Shown one piece after another: positions 40,489 to 48,192 of a stretch of DNA of 64,000 bases. The notes under the pieces were generated by a model. It saw only the letters and a list, made by a program, of their open reading frames with translations. It had not been told where the DNA came from and made no database searches. The stretch's first letter is position 1, and every line of letters starts with the position of its first letter. The stretch is from contig NZ_BCMS01000003.1 in the NCBI RefSeq assembly GCF_001485435.1, positions 24,001 through 88,000 on the forward strand, in the 5' to 3' direction. Made by a program: the position numbers and the translations under genes. The DNA is from Deinococcus grandis. GTDB lineage: Bacteria > Deinococcota > Deinococci > Deinococcales > Deinococcaceae.

Positions 40489-41780
40489 GGGGTGCCTCCG
40501 GCGGTCGCGGCGCCCGACACAGCACCGGGAGACGTCGTTGCATTCGGTGTCGGTGCAACCTGCGGTGTGGGTGTGGCCGCCTGTGAAATGGGTGCGGTCC
40601 GGAAGGTGACATCGCAGGACTGCGCCTTGCAGGCGATGTTGCGCACGTCCACGCTGAGGCCGCCCACCTGGTAGGCGCGGACGAGGTCCTGCGGGCTGCG
40701 GGTGACCGCGCTCAGGTCGTACGTGCGGTCCACGGCGGTGCCGAAGGCGCGGGTGTCCGTTTCCGTGGGGGAGTTCGGTCCCGCGAGGCGGGCGAGGGCC
40801 CCCTGGATGGAACCGGCTCGTGCCGCGATGAGGGGGAGATCGGCGGCGAGCGGACCCTTGTTGCTCATGAGGGTCTGCGCCTGCGCGACTTTCGCGGCGA
40901 GCTGTTCGTTCCGGGCGCGGAGGCGTTGGGTCTCCAGGGCCTGTTGTTCGAGCGTGGCGCGCTGTCCTTCCAGGACGGCGTTCTGTCCTTTCGTGGCCGT
41001 CGCGAGGGCGAACAGACCACCGTTGATGATCGCGGCGACGGCCAGCGCGACGTACAGGCTCGGGTGGATGGTGGTGGCGGCATCCAGGCGGCGCGAGAAT
41101 GCGGCGACGACCCCGCCAGCCGTCCCGGGCTGCTTGGGCGCAGGGACCTTAGCGCCCCGGAGGGCCACATCGAGCGGCAGCCACGTCGCCGTGATGGGGG
41201 CGGGGAGTGTCAGGCCAGCGGCGGGTTCCCCGATCACGATGAGGTGCGGCGTATCACCGTTGGCGATCGGGCGATTGAGTGCCGTGTGCGCGACCTTCTC
41301 CAGGTCCTGGCGGTCGTTGCGGGCCTGGGAGCGGGTGACGAGGTGTGCAGGGGACGCGACGGTGACCTCGAACGTGTCGTCGAGGGGGTGGATGATCACG
41401 GCGCTGTCGGGGAGGCCCGCGGCTCGCAGGGCGGCGCTGGCGAAGGGGATGACCTCGGTGATGCGCAGGCCGGTGCCGCGGGCGGCCGCGTTGACTTGGG
41501 CGACCAGGGCTCGGTCGTGCAGGGTAAATAACGTGTCTGAACCCGGGGTGGTGGAGACGAAACTCTGGAATTTCGTGTCCAGGAACGGCAGGAGGTTGTC
41601 CTTCGGAACGGCGGGTGGAGCCTTCTCCTGCTGGAGCTGCCCGTGCAGGACGAGGAGGGTAGGGCCCTTCGCTTTGATGCTGCTGGCCATGGCGCGCAGG
41701 TTCTTGATCGGTCCTGGCTCGGCAGTTTTCGTGGGGCTGAGGAGGAGGGCCTGGGTGCCGTCGACGTACAGGACGTTCAT
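40485..41780 (-). CDS. PilM/PilN (GspL)-like assembly protein
   Basis: The protein has 431 aa. Residues 1-220 form a cytosolic domain with actin-like/GspL-like order (MNVLYVDGTQALLLSP, TLFTLHDRALVAQVNAAARG, AVIIHPLDDTFEVTVA). A membrane helix follows at about 242-260 (YVALAVAAIINGGLFALATA), then coiled coil (EGQRATLEQQALETQRLRARNEQL) and a PilN-like periplasmic part (VGGLSVDVRNIACKAQSCDV). This looks like a natural PilM-PilN fusion or a GspL. Start ATG 41780 overlaps the pilT stop as ATGA; the in-frame ATG 41792 is less likely. Confidence 0.75.
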   Translation of the reverse strand: MNVLYVDGTQALLLSPTKTAEPGPIKNLRAMASSIKAKGPTLLVLHGQLQQEKAPPAVPKDNLLPFLDTKFQSFVSTTPGSDTLFTLHDRALVAQVNAAARGTGLRITEVIPFASAALRAAGLPDSAVIIHPLDDTFEVTVASPAHLVTRSQARNDRQDLEKVAHTALNRPIANGDTPHLIVIGEPAAGLTLPAPITATWLPLDVALRGAKVPAPKQPGTAGGVVAAFSRRLDAATTIHPSLYVALAVAAIINGGLFALATATKGQNAVLEGQRATLEQQALETQRLRARNEQLAAKVAQAQTLMSNKGPLAADLPLIAARAGSIQGALARLAGPNSPTETDTRAFGTAVDRTYDLSAVTRSPQDLVRAYQVGGLSVDVRNIACKAQSCDVTFRTAPISQAATPTPQVAPTPNATTSPGAVSGAATAGGTP

Positions 41781-42925
41781 TCGGCGCTCCATTTCTCGGG
41801 CTGGATGGCGTACTCCTGGGCGACCTCTTCGCTGATGATCCCGGCTGCCACGGCCCGCTTGAGTTCGTTATCCATGCTGCGGTTCCCGTACGGGTTGCGG
41901 GCTTTGAGGGTGTCTCGGAGGGACTGCAGGTACCCGTTGTCCGTTTCGCCGTTGGGACGGATGATGCTGCGCTGGTTGCTGGTCAGCACCATGGCCTCGT
42001 GGATGACCTGGCGCTTCCCGGCGATGGTGGGGACGAGCTGCTGCGCGAAGATGCCGACGAGAATTTCGGAGAGGGCGTGCCGGGCGCGGTTCTGCTCCTC
42101 GGCCGGGAACTCGTTGATGATGCGTTCGACGGTGGCGGCGCTCTCGTTGTTGTGCAGGGTGGAGAGTACGAGGTGCCCGGTGGCCGCGGCGCGGAAGGCG
42201 GCGTTGATGGTTTCCGCGTCCCGCATCTCGCCGACGAGGATGATGTCGGGTTTCTGCCGGAGTGCGGCGCGCAGGGCGCCACTGAAGGAACTGGTGTCCA
42301 CGCCGACTTCCCGCTGGAGGATCTGGCTGCGTTTGCTGCGGAACACGAACTCGATGGGGTCCTCGATCGTGATGATGTTGTGGCACTGGGTGCGGTTCAC
42401 GTGATCGACGAAGCTGGCGAGCGTGGTGCTCTTCCCGCTCCCGGTCGGCCCGGTCACGAGGATGAGGCCGCGCTTCTGGCGCATGACCCACTTGAAGCCC
42501 TCGGTGAGGTGGCCAACGCCGTGCGGCGTTTCGCCCATCTCGTCGTCGAGCAGGCGCAGTTCGTTGAAGCTGGGAATCTCGCGGGGGAGGGGCCGCAGGA
42601 CGAGGTAGGGCCGCCCGTGCTCCTTGCCGCCACTCACGCGGAAGTTACTGAGGCTGGTGGACGTGCGGTAGTCGGCGTCCCAGGGTTGACTGTCCGGGAT
42701 GTCCCGGTAGCGGGTGTCCCGGCAGAGTTTCTGGTGAAGGTTCGTGACGTCGTTGCCGGTCAGGAGGGCGTACTGCGTCTGCGGGGTCCAGACGCCGTGC
42801 AGGGCGATCAGGGGGGGCTGGCCGGTTTTGAGCTGGATGTCGGAGGCGCCCGCGCGGGTGAGGTCGTCGAGGACAGTGCTGACGTTTTCGGGGGTGACTG
42901 GAATCATGGTGGCCTCGGGGATCAC
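41777..42925 (-). CDS. pilT: Type IV pilus PilT-like retraction ATPase
   Basis: The protein has 382 aa. GspE/PilT family: PAS-like N-terminus (LTRAGASDIQLKTGQPPLIAL), Walker A GPTGSGKST, Asp box TIEDPIEFV, Walker B DIILVGEMRDAETI, His box ATGHLVLSTLHNNESA. The retraction motif AIRNLIRE of classical PilT is replaced by NQRSIIRPNGE, so retraction activity is not certain. GTG 42925 overlaps the pilB stop (GTGA); ATG 42907 is the alternative start. No tetracysteine zinc site, unlike PilB. Confidence 0.88.
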   Translation of the reverse strand: MIPEATMIPVTPENVSTVLDDLTRAGASDIQLKTGQPPLIALHGVWTPQTQYALLTGNDVTNLHQKLCRDTRYRDIPDSQPWDADYRTSTSLSNFRVSGGKEHGRPYLVLRPLPREIPSFNELRLLDDEMGETPHGVGHLTEGFKWVMRQKRGLILVTGPTGSGKSTTLASFVDHVNRTQCHNIITIEDPIEFVFRSKRSQILQREVGVDTSSFSGALRAALRQKPDIILVGEMRDAETINAAFRAAATGHLVLSTLHNNESAATVERIINEFPAEEQNRARHALSEILVGIFAQQLVPTIAGKRQVIHEAMVLTSNQRSIIRPNGETDNGYLQSLRDTLKARNPYGNRSMDNELKRAVAAGIISEEVAQEYAIQPEKWSAE

Positions 42926-44988
42926 TTGACGCGGGTCAGGACGCTGTGGAGGTTGGCCTGATGGGCCGCGACTTTCTCCATGCCGTCCTGGTGCAACGTT
43001 TTCAGGCCGGCCATGGTGGCGGCGAGTTCGAGGGCACCCGGATCGCGGGATGCGATGGCCGCGCGGACGTCGGGGGTGACGGGAAGGACTTCGTGTACGG
43101 GGATGAGCTTGTAATCACCCTGGCCGTGGCACAGGGGGCAGGTCCGGCCGCCCTGCTGGCCCGTGCCGCGCAGCATGGTGGCGCCGGGTGTTGGGGCGTA
43201 CTGCTCGGGCATGAGTTCTTCGACGCTGCATTCGGGGCAGGGGCGGCCAACGAGGCGCTGTGAGACGACCACGCGCAGGGTCTCGGCGACGGCGTACGCG
43301 GGCACGCCGAGGTCGATCAGGCGGGAGATGGTGGCCAGGGCGCTGTTGGTGTGCAGGGTGGAGAGGACCAGGTGGCCGGTCTGGGCGGCGTGCACGGACG
43401 TTTCGGCGGTTTCCTCGTCGCGGATCTCGCCGACGAACACGATGTCCGGGTCCTGGCGGAGGATGGCGCGCAGGACTCGCGCGAAGTTCAGCGAGGTGCT
43501 GGGGTCATCAGTGCGGCGGATCTCGGTCTGTACGATGCGGGGCTGCTCGTACTCGATAGGGTCTTCGATGGTGCTGATCTTCCGGCCGGGCGTGTTGAGG
43601 CCCTTGAGGACGGTGTGCATGAGGGTCGTCTTGCCGCTGCCGGTGGGACCGGTGACGAGCAGGAGGCCATTGGAGCCGGTGGTCGCTTCGCGCATCAGGG
43701 CGAGGTTGTGCTCGCTGAAGCCCGTGTCGTCGAGGGTGGGGAGGGTGCCGCTGTCCTTGAGGAGGCGCAGGACGATGCTGTCCCCGTGATTGCTGGGGAG
43801 GCTGGAGACGCGCATGCGCAGCAGCTGCTCCTTGCCGTTGACGACCAGGGGGATCGCGATGCGGTTGTCCTGCGGGAGCTGGCTTTCCAGGCTCATGCCG
43901 CTGAGCATCTTCAGGCGGTTGATCATCTGCGTCGCGAGGCTCGTGGGCACCAGGCTGCGTTCGATGAGGTTGCCGTGGAGGCGCTCGCGGATCATCAGGC
44001 CCGTGCGTTCCGGCTGGAAGTGGATGTCGCTGGCGTCGTTGCTGGCCGCCTCGATGATCGCGCTGCTGATGCGCTTGGCGACCGGGCTGTTCGGGTCGGC
44101 GGAGTCCAGGTCGACGATGTCCTGGTCGCGTTGGCGTCCGGCGGCTTCACGTTCGAGTTCGGCGTCCTGTGCGGCGCGGGTGTACAGAGTGAGGATGAGG
44201 TGGTCGAGGTCGGGTTCGGAGGCGACGGCGACCTCAATCGCCATGTGCTGGAGCTCGTCCTCGACGGCGGTCAGGGAGAACGTGTCGGTGGGGTCCTGCA
44301 CGAGGATGGTGAGGACGTTGCCGCGTTTGGAGTGGGGCACGATGCGGTACTGGTTGATGGTGGCGTCGCTGAGCATGTTCCGGACGTCCGGGTGGGGCGG
44401 ATCGCGGCGGGCACTGATATACGACTTCCCGGTGAACTTGGCGTAGGCCTGCGCAAGTTCTTCCGGGGTGATGCGGCCATCCTGCAGGAGGCGTTCCTGG
44501 TAGTTGGACTGCGTGAGTTCGTCAGGGCGGATCTCGCCGTAGCCCAGGAGGTACAGGGCGTCCATGACGGTCCGCATGGGGCGCTCCCGTTCGGGTGCGG
44601 GCGCTTCGGTGGTGCGGGCGGTGGGCGGGGGTGGCGTGGCGGGGGCCTGCGGCCGGAAGGCGACGAGACCCTGCGCGTACTCCTCAGCCGTGAGGTCCCA
44701 GGGGTCGTCGGCGGCCCAGACGTCCTGTCCGCGGTGGGTCCCGATGTACATGCCGTGCGGGGCGTCCTCTGCGGGTGCGGCCTGTTCGACCACGGGGAAC
44801 TGGATGAGGTTCAGGGCACCGGTGAGGTGGCCTTCGGGGATACCGGCGCGCCGGGCGAGGGCGAGGGGGGAGTGGTGGGGGTGGTCGAGGTCGGTGGTGT
44901 CATGGCCGTACCGGGCGAGGGCCTGCAGGAAGCTTGCGGTGTACGGGGCGGCGTGGCGTTCCACTGGGGGTGGCGTGTGGCTGCTCAT
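42922..44988 (-). CDS. pilB: Type IV pilus assembly ATPase PilB
   Basis: The protein has 688 aa. The N-terminal part holds one degenerate and one clear MshE/GspE N-domain (LAQAYAKFTGKSYISARRDP, VLTILVQDPTDTFSLTAVED). The ATPase core has Walker A GPTGSGKTT, Asp box TIEDPIEYE, Walker B DIVFVGEIRDEETA and His box QTGHLVLSTLHTNSAL. It has the tetracysteine zinc motif RPCPECS ... RTCPLCHGQGD, typical of PilB/GspE. It powers pilus extension. ATG 44988 overlaps the stop of a 10-codon leaderless ORF as ATGA; a longer open frame upstream is not used. Confidence 0.93.
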   Translation of the reverse strand: MSSHTPPPVERHAAPYTASFLQALARYGHDTTDLDHPHHSPLALARRAGIPEGHLTGALNLIQFPVVEQAAPAEDAPHGMYIGTHRGQDVWAADDPWDLTAEEYAQGLVAFRPQAPATPPPPTARTTEAPAPERERPMRTVMDALYLLGYGEIRPDELTQSNYQERLLQDGRITPEELAQAYAKFTGKSYISARRDPPHPDVRNMLSDATINQYRIVPHSKRGNVLTILVQDPTDTFSLTAVEDELQHMAIEVAVASEPDLDHLILTLYTRAAQDAELEREAAGRQRDQDIVDLDSADPNSPVAKRISSAIIEAASNDASDIHFQPERTGLMIRERLHGNLIERSLVPTSLATQMINRLKMLSGMSLESQLPQDNRIAIPLVVNGKEQLLRMRVSSLPSNHGDSIVLRLLKDSGTLPTLDDTGFSEHNLALMREATTGSNGLLLVTGPTGSGKTTLMHTVLKGLNTPGRKISTIEDPIEYEQPRIVQTEIRRTDDPSTSLNFARVLRAILRQDPDIVFVGEIRDEETAETSVHAAQTGHLVLSTLHTNSALATISRLIDLGVPAYAVAETLRVVVSQRLVGRPCPECSVEELMPEQYAPTPGATMLRGTGQQGGRTCPLCHGQGDYKLIPVHEVLPVTPDVRAAIASRDPGALELAATMAGLKTLHQDGMEKVAAHQANLHSVLTRVK

Positions 44989-45017
44989 GATGCCTCTGTG
45001 ATCTGGTCGATTGGCAT
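44985..45017 (-). CDS. 10-codon leaderless leader ORF coupled to pilB
   Basis: ATG 45017 encodes MPIDQITEAS-stop. It is 21 nt after a GTCACCCC box with CACCGT 6 nt upstream, so the transcript should start at this ATG. Its TGA overlaps the pilB ATG as ATGA. It probably recruits ribosomes for the whole pilus operon and may allow translational control. Confidence 0.6.
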   Translation of the reverse strand: MPIDQITEAS

Positions 45018-45046
45018 GGCTGTACGGTGCCTGTCCTGGGGGTGAC
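45018..45046 (-). promoter_or_regulatory. GTCACCCC-type leaderless promoter, pilus operon
   Basis: GTCACCCC (45039-45046), 9 nt, CACCGT, 6 nt, ATG 45017 on the minus strand. Confidence 0.65.
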
Positions 45047-45095
45047 GAATGCGGGGGCACCCCCCCCGCTGGGGGATGCGGGTGGTGGGCGGGGC

Positions 45096-45124
45096 GCCAC
45101 CCCCACGGCGGTGAGGCTGCCGGT
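45096..45124 (+). promoter_or_regulatory. GCCACCCC-type leaderless promoter, HD-GYP gene
   Basis: GCCACCCC (45096-45103), 9 nt, GAGGCT, 6 nt, ATG 45125. Divergent from the pilus operon promoter 50 nt away. Confidence 0.5.
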
Positions 45125-45673
45125 ATGCACGACATCACCTTGTGGCCGTCCGTTGGCGGCGTTCTTGAGGCCTGTGGGCGCGAGCACGCCCTGGACGTGG
45201 CGCACCTGGCGCGGCGGGCGGCGCCTGCACTGCGGATTGATCCTGAATTGGCGTACGTGGCTGGGCTGCTGCACGACGTGGGGAAGATCAGTGTGCCGGT
45301 GGACATCCTGGTGGCGGAGCGGGCCCTGTCGGCGTCGGAGTGGACGCTGGTGCGGGCGCATCCGGTGGAGGGGGAGGGTCTGATCCGGAAGTGGTGGCCG
45401 GACGCGCCGACTGCAGTCCTGCATGCGGTGCGGCATCACCATGAGCGACTGGATGGTCAGGGGTACCCGGATCAGTTGCGCTCGCTGCCGGACTTGACAG
45501 CGCTGATCGCGGCAGCGGACGTGTATGTGGCGCTGCGCGAGGCGCGGCCGTACCGGGTGTCGAGGAGTGTGCAGGAGAGCGCCGAAATCCTGCGGGGCGA
45601 GCCTCTGCCCGCGCACGTGATTTCGGCGGTGTTGGATGCAGCTGTGCCGTGCTCAGCGTCGCGTGTGGTGTGA
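45125..45673 (+). CDS. Stand-alone HD-GYP domain protein (c-di-GMP phosphodiesterase-like)
   Basis: The protein has 182 aa. HD motif GLLHDVGKISVP, further ligand His in RAHPVEGEGLI and VRHHHERLDGQGYP, the GYP signature, then IAAADVYVALREARPY. All expected metal-binding residues appear present. The family hydrolyses cyclic di-GMP. There is no sensor or receiver domain, which is unusual. ATG 45125 is set by the promoter box; upstream in-frame starts lie in the promoter. Divergent from pilB, so it may tune pilus activity through c-di-GMP, which binds MshE-type N-domains in known PilB proteins. Confidence 0.85.
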   Translation: MHDITLWPSVGGVLEACGREHALDVAHLARRAAPALRIDPELAYVAGLLHDVGKISVPVDILVAERALSASEWTLVRAHPVEGEGLIRKWWPDAPTAVLHAVRHHHERLDGQGYPDQLRSLPDLTALIAAADVYVALREARPYRVSRSVQESAEILRGEPLPAHVISAVLDAAVPCSASRVV

Positions 45674-46105
45674 CCGGTCCAGGGGCATGATGCCGTCGCA
45701 CAGCAGGTGGAGCCACTGTGCGAGGAAGTACCCGACGACGGCGATGATCACGTGATTCCAGGTGGGGAGCGTAGGGGTGATGTGCAAGTGCTGCGCGCCC
45801 CACACCAGCGGGGCCGCCCAGAGCGCGAGGTACGCGAGGCGGATCGTGGGCCCAGCCAGGTAGGTGTGGCTCATGCCGCGGTGGCGACTGAGGGCGGCGT
45901 AGGGTGCCCAGATGAAGCGCATCTTGCCCCAGCGGCGCCTGGCGTCGTTGCGGTGGAGGTCCAGGTCCGGCGTGACAAGAAGCGTGCCGAAGGCGAGACC
46001 CGCTCCGAGGGCCAGGGCAGTTTCTGCGTATCCCGCGAGGATCAGGGCGCCGCACGTGATGGACGTGGCGGTCAGGTTAACGGTGGTGTGCTGGTAGCCG
46101 TGCAT
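45653..46105 (-). CDS. DUF2227-like metal-binding membrane protein
   Basis: The protein has 150 aa with 3-4 membrane helices. Motifs TVNLTATSITCG, VTPDLDLHRNDARRRWG, IWAPYAALSRHRGMSHT and WLHLLCDGIMPLDR put Asp/His ligands near the membrane, the pattern of DUF2227/YdjM-like predicted metal-dependent membrane proteins. The function is unknown. It has a GTCACCCC box within the end of the upstream gene. The 3' end overlaps the HD-GYP gene by 21 nt. Confidence 0.75.
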   Translation of the reverse strand: MHGYQHTTVNLTATSITCGALILAGYAETALALGAGLAFGTLLVTPDLDLHRNDARRRWGKMRFIWAPYAALSRHRGMSHTYLAGPTIRLAYLALWAAPLVWGAQHLHITPTLPTWNHVIIAVVGYFLAQWLHLLCDGIMPLDRSHHTRR

Positions 46106-46134
46106 GGTCTCAGCGTGAGTCGCCTGGGGGTGAC
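46106..46134 (-). promoter_or_regulatory. GTCACCCC-type leaderless promoter, DUF2227-like gene
   Basis: GTCACCCC (46127-46134), 9 nt, CACGCT, 6 nt, ATG 46105 on the minus strand, inside the 3' end of the preceding gene. Confidence 0.6.
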
Positions 46135-46682
46135 CTGCGGGCCTGGAGGGCGCGTAGGCCGAACGTGATCAGGAGCAGGGTGGCAGCGCTGAGCAGGCCC
46201 AGCCACTCCGTGAAGGTCGCGCCGATGGCGAAGGTGAGCAGGGTGAACAGGGCAAGTGCGGTGTGCCAGCTGTTCCGTCCGAAGAGGGCGAGTTCCGGGG
46301 CGGGGTTGAGGGCGTGGACGGCGCCGAGGCACCCGGCAGTGAGCCCGATGATCATGGCGTAGGCGGGGGCGGGCACGCCGCCTTGCAGCGTGGCGTAGCC
46401 CACCAGGCCAATGAAAAGGGTGAGGGTGATCAGGAGGGCGTCCCGGGAAGTGATGGGGACGGCGGTCGCTCGGGGTGCGAACGCGAGGGTGAAGGCCAGG
46501 ACGGTCAGGGCCGCCGCCACGAGCAGCCCGGCGGGGTGGCTGAGGAAGGTCACGCTGAGGACAGCAGCGGGGGGCAGGAGCAGGGTGAAGGGGAGGGTGC
46601 CCCCGATCCGCGAGGCGCTGGCGGCACTGACGGCCCCCAGCAGGACGAGTGTGATGAGCACGATCGTAGCCGTGGGGCTCAT
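46110..46682 (-). CDS. Polytopic membrane protein, unknown
   Basis: The protein has 190 aa with about 6 helices (TATIVLITLVLLGAVSAAS, LPFTLLLPPAAVLSVTFL, LLVAAALTVLAFTLAF, ALLITLTLFIGLVGYATL, LGLLSAATLLLITFGL). ATG 46682 overlaps the previous stop as ATGA; upstream starts fall within the other gene. No motif is recognised. Co-translated with the 130-aa protein at 46679-47071. Confidence 0.7.
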   Translation of the reverse strand: MSPTATIVLITLVLLGAVSAASASRIGGTLPFTLLLPPAAVLSVTFLSHPAGLLVAAALTVLAFTLAFAPRATAVPITSRDALLITLTLFIGLVGYATLQGGVPAPAYAMIIGLTAGCLGAVHALNPAPELALFGRNSWHTALALFTLLTFAIGATFTEWLGLLSAATLLLITFGLRALQARRSPPGDSR

Positions 46683-47071
46683 TTGGCCTCCTGCTGTGCC
46701 GCGTTGAGCTGGTCTGTCGCGAGCTGTACAGCGCGGTCCAAGTGCGCCGTGGGGAGGCACCCGAGGTGCTGCCCGAAGCCGTCGTCGAGGTCGAAACCGC
46801 CCTGAGGGGCCGGGCGCAAGCGACCCGCATGCCCGGTGGTCGTGATGAGCCAGTGCTCATCGCCCTGCGTCACAAGGTGATGTTCGGTTGACGCCAGGCC
46901 GTCAATGAGGGGGAGCAGAGCCCGGAGGCGGCGCGCGGCGGCGGGCGTCGTGGCTAGAACGGCGAACCGGGTGGTGTCCCCTGTGGGGGAGGTGTGGGCC
47001 AGGGTGACCGCGTGGGCGGTGGGGAGCGCGCCGTCCGGCGCGACCAGGAGGTGCTGGAGTGCGGGAATCAT
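46679..47071 (-). CDS. Unknown 130-aa protein
   Basis: Not recognised. Globular alpha/beta composition (AHAVTLAHTSPTGDTTRFAVL, AAARRLRALLPLIDGLA, DEHWLITTTGHAGRLR, LDRAVQLATDQLNAAQQ). Start ATG 47071 follows a GTCACCCC box by 22 nt. It shares a 35-nt divergent promoter region with the gene at 47136, and both sides carry the box. Confidence 0.65.
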   Translation of the reverse strand: MIPALQHLLVAPDGALPTAHAVTLAHTSPTGDTTRFAVLATTPAAARRLRALLPLIDGLASTEHHLVTQGDEHWLITTTGHAGRLRPAPQGGFDLDDGFGQHLGCLPTAHLDRAVQLATDQLNAAQQEAK

Positions 47072-47101
47072 GTCCGGCAGTGTGCGGGTCGTGGGGGTGA
47101 C
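47072..47101 (-). promoter_or_regulatory. GTCACCCC-type leaderless promoter, minus side of a divergent pair
   Basis: GTCACCCC (47094-47101), 9 nt, CACACT, 7 nt, ATG 47071 on the minus strand. Confidence 0.65.
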
Positions 47102-47106
47102 CGGCC

Positions 47107-47135
47107 GTCACCCCTGGCGCAGCTACGGTGAGCGC
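47107..47135 (+). promoter_or_regulatory. GTCACCCC-type leaderless promoter, plus side of a divergent pair
   Basis: GTCACCCC (47107-47114), 9 nt, TACGGT (47124-47129), 6 nt, ATG 47136. The two boxes of this divergent pair lie back to back only 5 nt apart. Confidence 0.7.
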
Positions 47136-47960
47136 ATGACCTTCTTGCCGTCCTTCTTCCGTCGTCGGCGCGTGCCCGTAGTGACCTGCGCGCTGGATCC
47201 GGCGCGGCACCTCATGCGGGAGGTGATGGAGGCTGGACCTGCGAAGCAGGTGGAGGTCTCGATGCGGGAGGGCCGGGTCGCGGCCTTCACGCTACGCGGG
47301 CCTGCGGGGCACGAGGCGTTCATCGTGCAGGGCGCGCGCGCGGTCGGACGGGGTGGAAGCTTCGACCTGAGCCGTCCGGCAGAACGGGGCGTGCTGCGGA
47401 GCACGGTCCAGGCAGCGGTCCTGACAGCGGATGATCACCTGGAGTTGCAGAGTACGGCGGCCGCGGCTGGGTGCAGTCTGGTGCGAGGGGTTGATCTGCT
47501 GGACGGTGCGGAGCGCTGGACGCCCCTTCGGGCGGTGCATGCGGATGGGCGGGTGGTCTGGGCGGCGGAGGTGACGCGGGCCTTGTCTGGGATGCCGTTG
47601 GAGCAGTGCGTGTGGGCGGGTGGGTACCGGGTGGGGGCGTACCGGCATCACGAGCCTCTGGGCATTGTGCGGTTGATGTCCCAGACGGATGAGGCGTTAC
47701 GGGCACAGGGGATCGTGCCGGAGAGGCTGCCCGCGCTGCTCGTGACGAGCGCGTGGCTGGTTCGATCGGGCGTTGTGTCTGTCCTGCTGGAGGGAGGCGC
47801 ACTGGACGCTGGGTTTCTGGTTCCGGCTGATTTCGAATGGCAGGAGTCCGCGTATCAGCAGTTATGGCTCTCATTGACGCGGGCTGAGGTGCAGCGCGCG
47901 GGTGTAGGCGGTACGGCGGAGTGGGTGGATCTGTCCGCGTGGCGGTGGCGAGCCGGGTGA
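47136..47960 (+). CDS. Unknown 274-aa protein
   Basis: Not recognised. Basic start (MTFLPSFFRRRRVPVV) without a signal peptide, then globular sequence (KQVEVSMREGRVAAFTLRGP, TVQAAVLTADDHLELQSTAA, EVTRALSGMPLEQCVWAGGY, ALLVTSAWLVRSGVVSVLL). The ATG at 47136 is 21 nt after a GTCACCCC box; a longer upstream frame crosses the divergent gene and is rejected. It shares the regulator with pilus genes by promoter motif only. Confidence 0.65.
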   Translation: MTFLPSFFRRRRVPVVTCALDPARHLMREVMEAGPAKQVEVSMREGRVAAFTLRGPAGHEAFIVQGARAVGRGGSFDLSRPAERGVLRSTVQAAVLTADDHLELQSTAAAAGCSLVRGVDLLDGAERWTPLRAVHADGRVVWAAEVTRALSGMPLEQCVWAGGYRVGAYRHHEPLGIVRLMSQTDEALRAQGIVPERLPALLVTSAWLVRSGVVSVLLEGGALDAGFLVPADFEWQESAYQQLWLSLTRAEVQRAGVGGTAEWVDLSAWRWRAG

Positions 47961-48006
47961 GTCATGTGTGGCAGCGTGCGTAGGGGTGACGTGTCAAGGT
48001 GGAAGG

Positions 48007-48192
48007 GTGAATCACCACGATCTGGCCAATGCCGCGCAGCTGGCCGAATTGCAGGAATGGGTCGCGGCGGCGGTTGGTGGTGCGCGCCCTCAGCCGGTCG
48101 GTCAGGCTGAATGCGAGTCACGTGCCGTGGTCGGCGAGACCTCAGGGCTGGTCATGGAGGACCCCGTTACCAGCCCACCAGATCATCCTTGA
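48007..48192 (+). CDS. Short possible gene remnant before the recombinase
   Basis: A GTG at 48007 opens 61 codons (NHHDLANAAQLAELQEWVAA, then lower-quality sequence), ending inside the 3' end of the convergent recombinase gene. AAGGTGGA lies upstream. The first 30 codons look protein-like. It may be a gene truncated where the recombinase unit joins. Confidence 0.25.
   Translation: MNHHDLANAAQLAELQEWVAAAVGGARPQPVGQAECESRAVVGETSGLVMEDPVTSPPDHP

Noticed and set aside
43351..45045. 564-codon plus-strand open frame opposite pilB
   Set aside because: Antisense shadow of a gene with complete ATPase motifs.
42922..45306. Longer pilB start extending to 45306
   Set aside because: It would cross the divergent HD-GYP promoter and the pilus promoter, and it lacks the ATGA junction seen at 44988.
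47960..47993. GTCACCCC followed 17 nt later by ATG on the minus strand, behind the 47136 gene
   Set aside because: Spacing is wrong for the family and the frame that follows is antisense to a better gene. It may be a promoter remnant.
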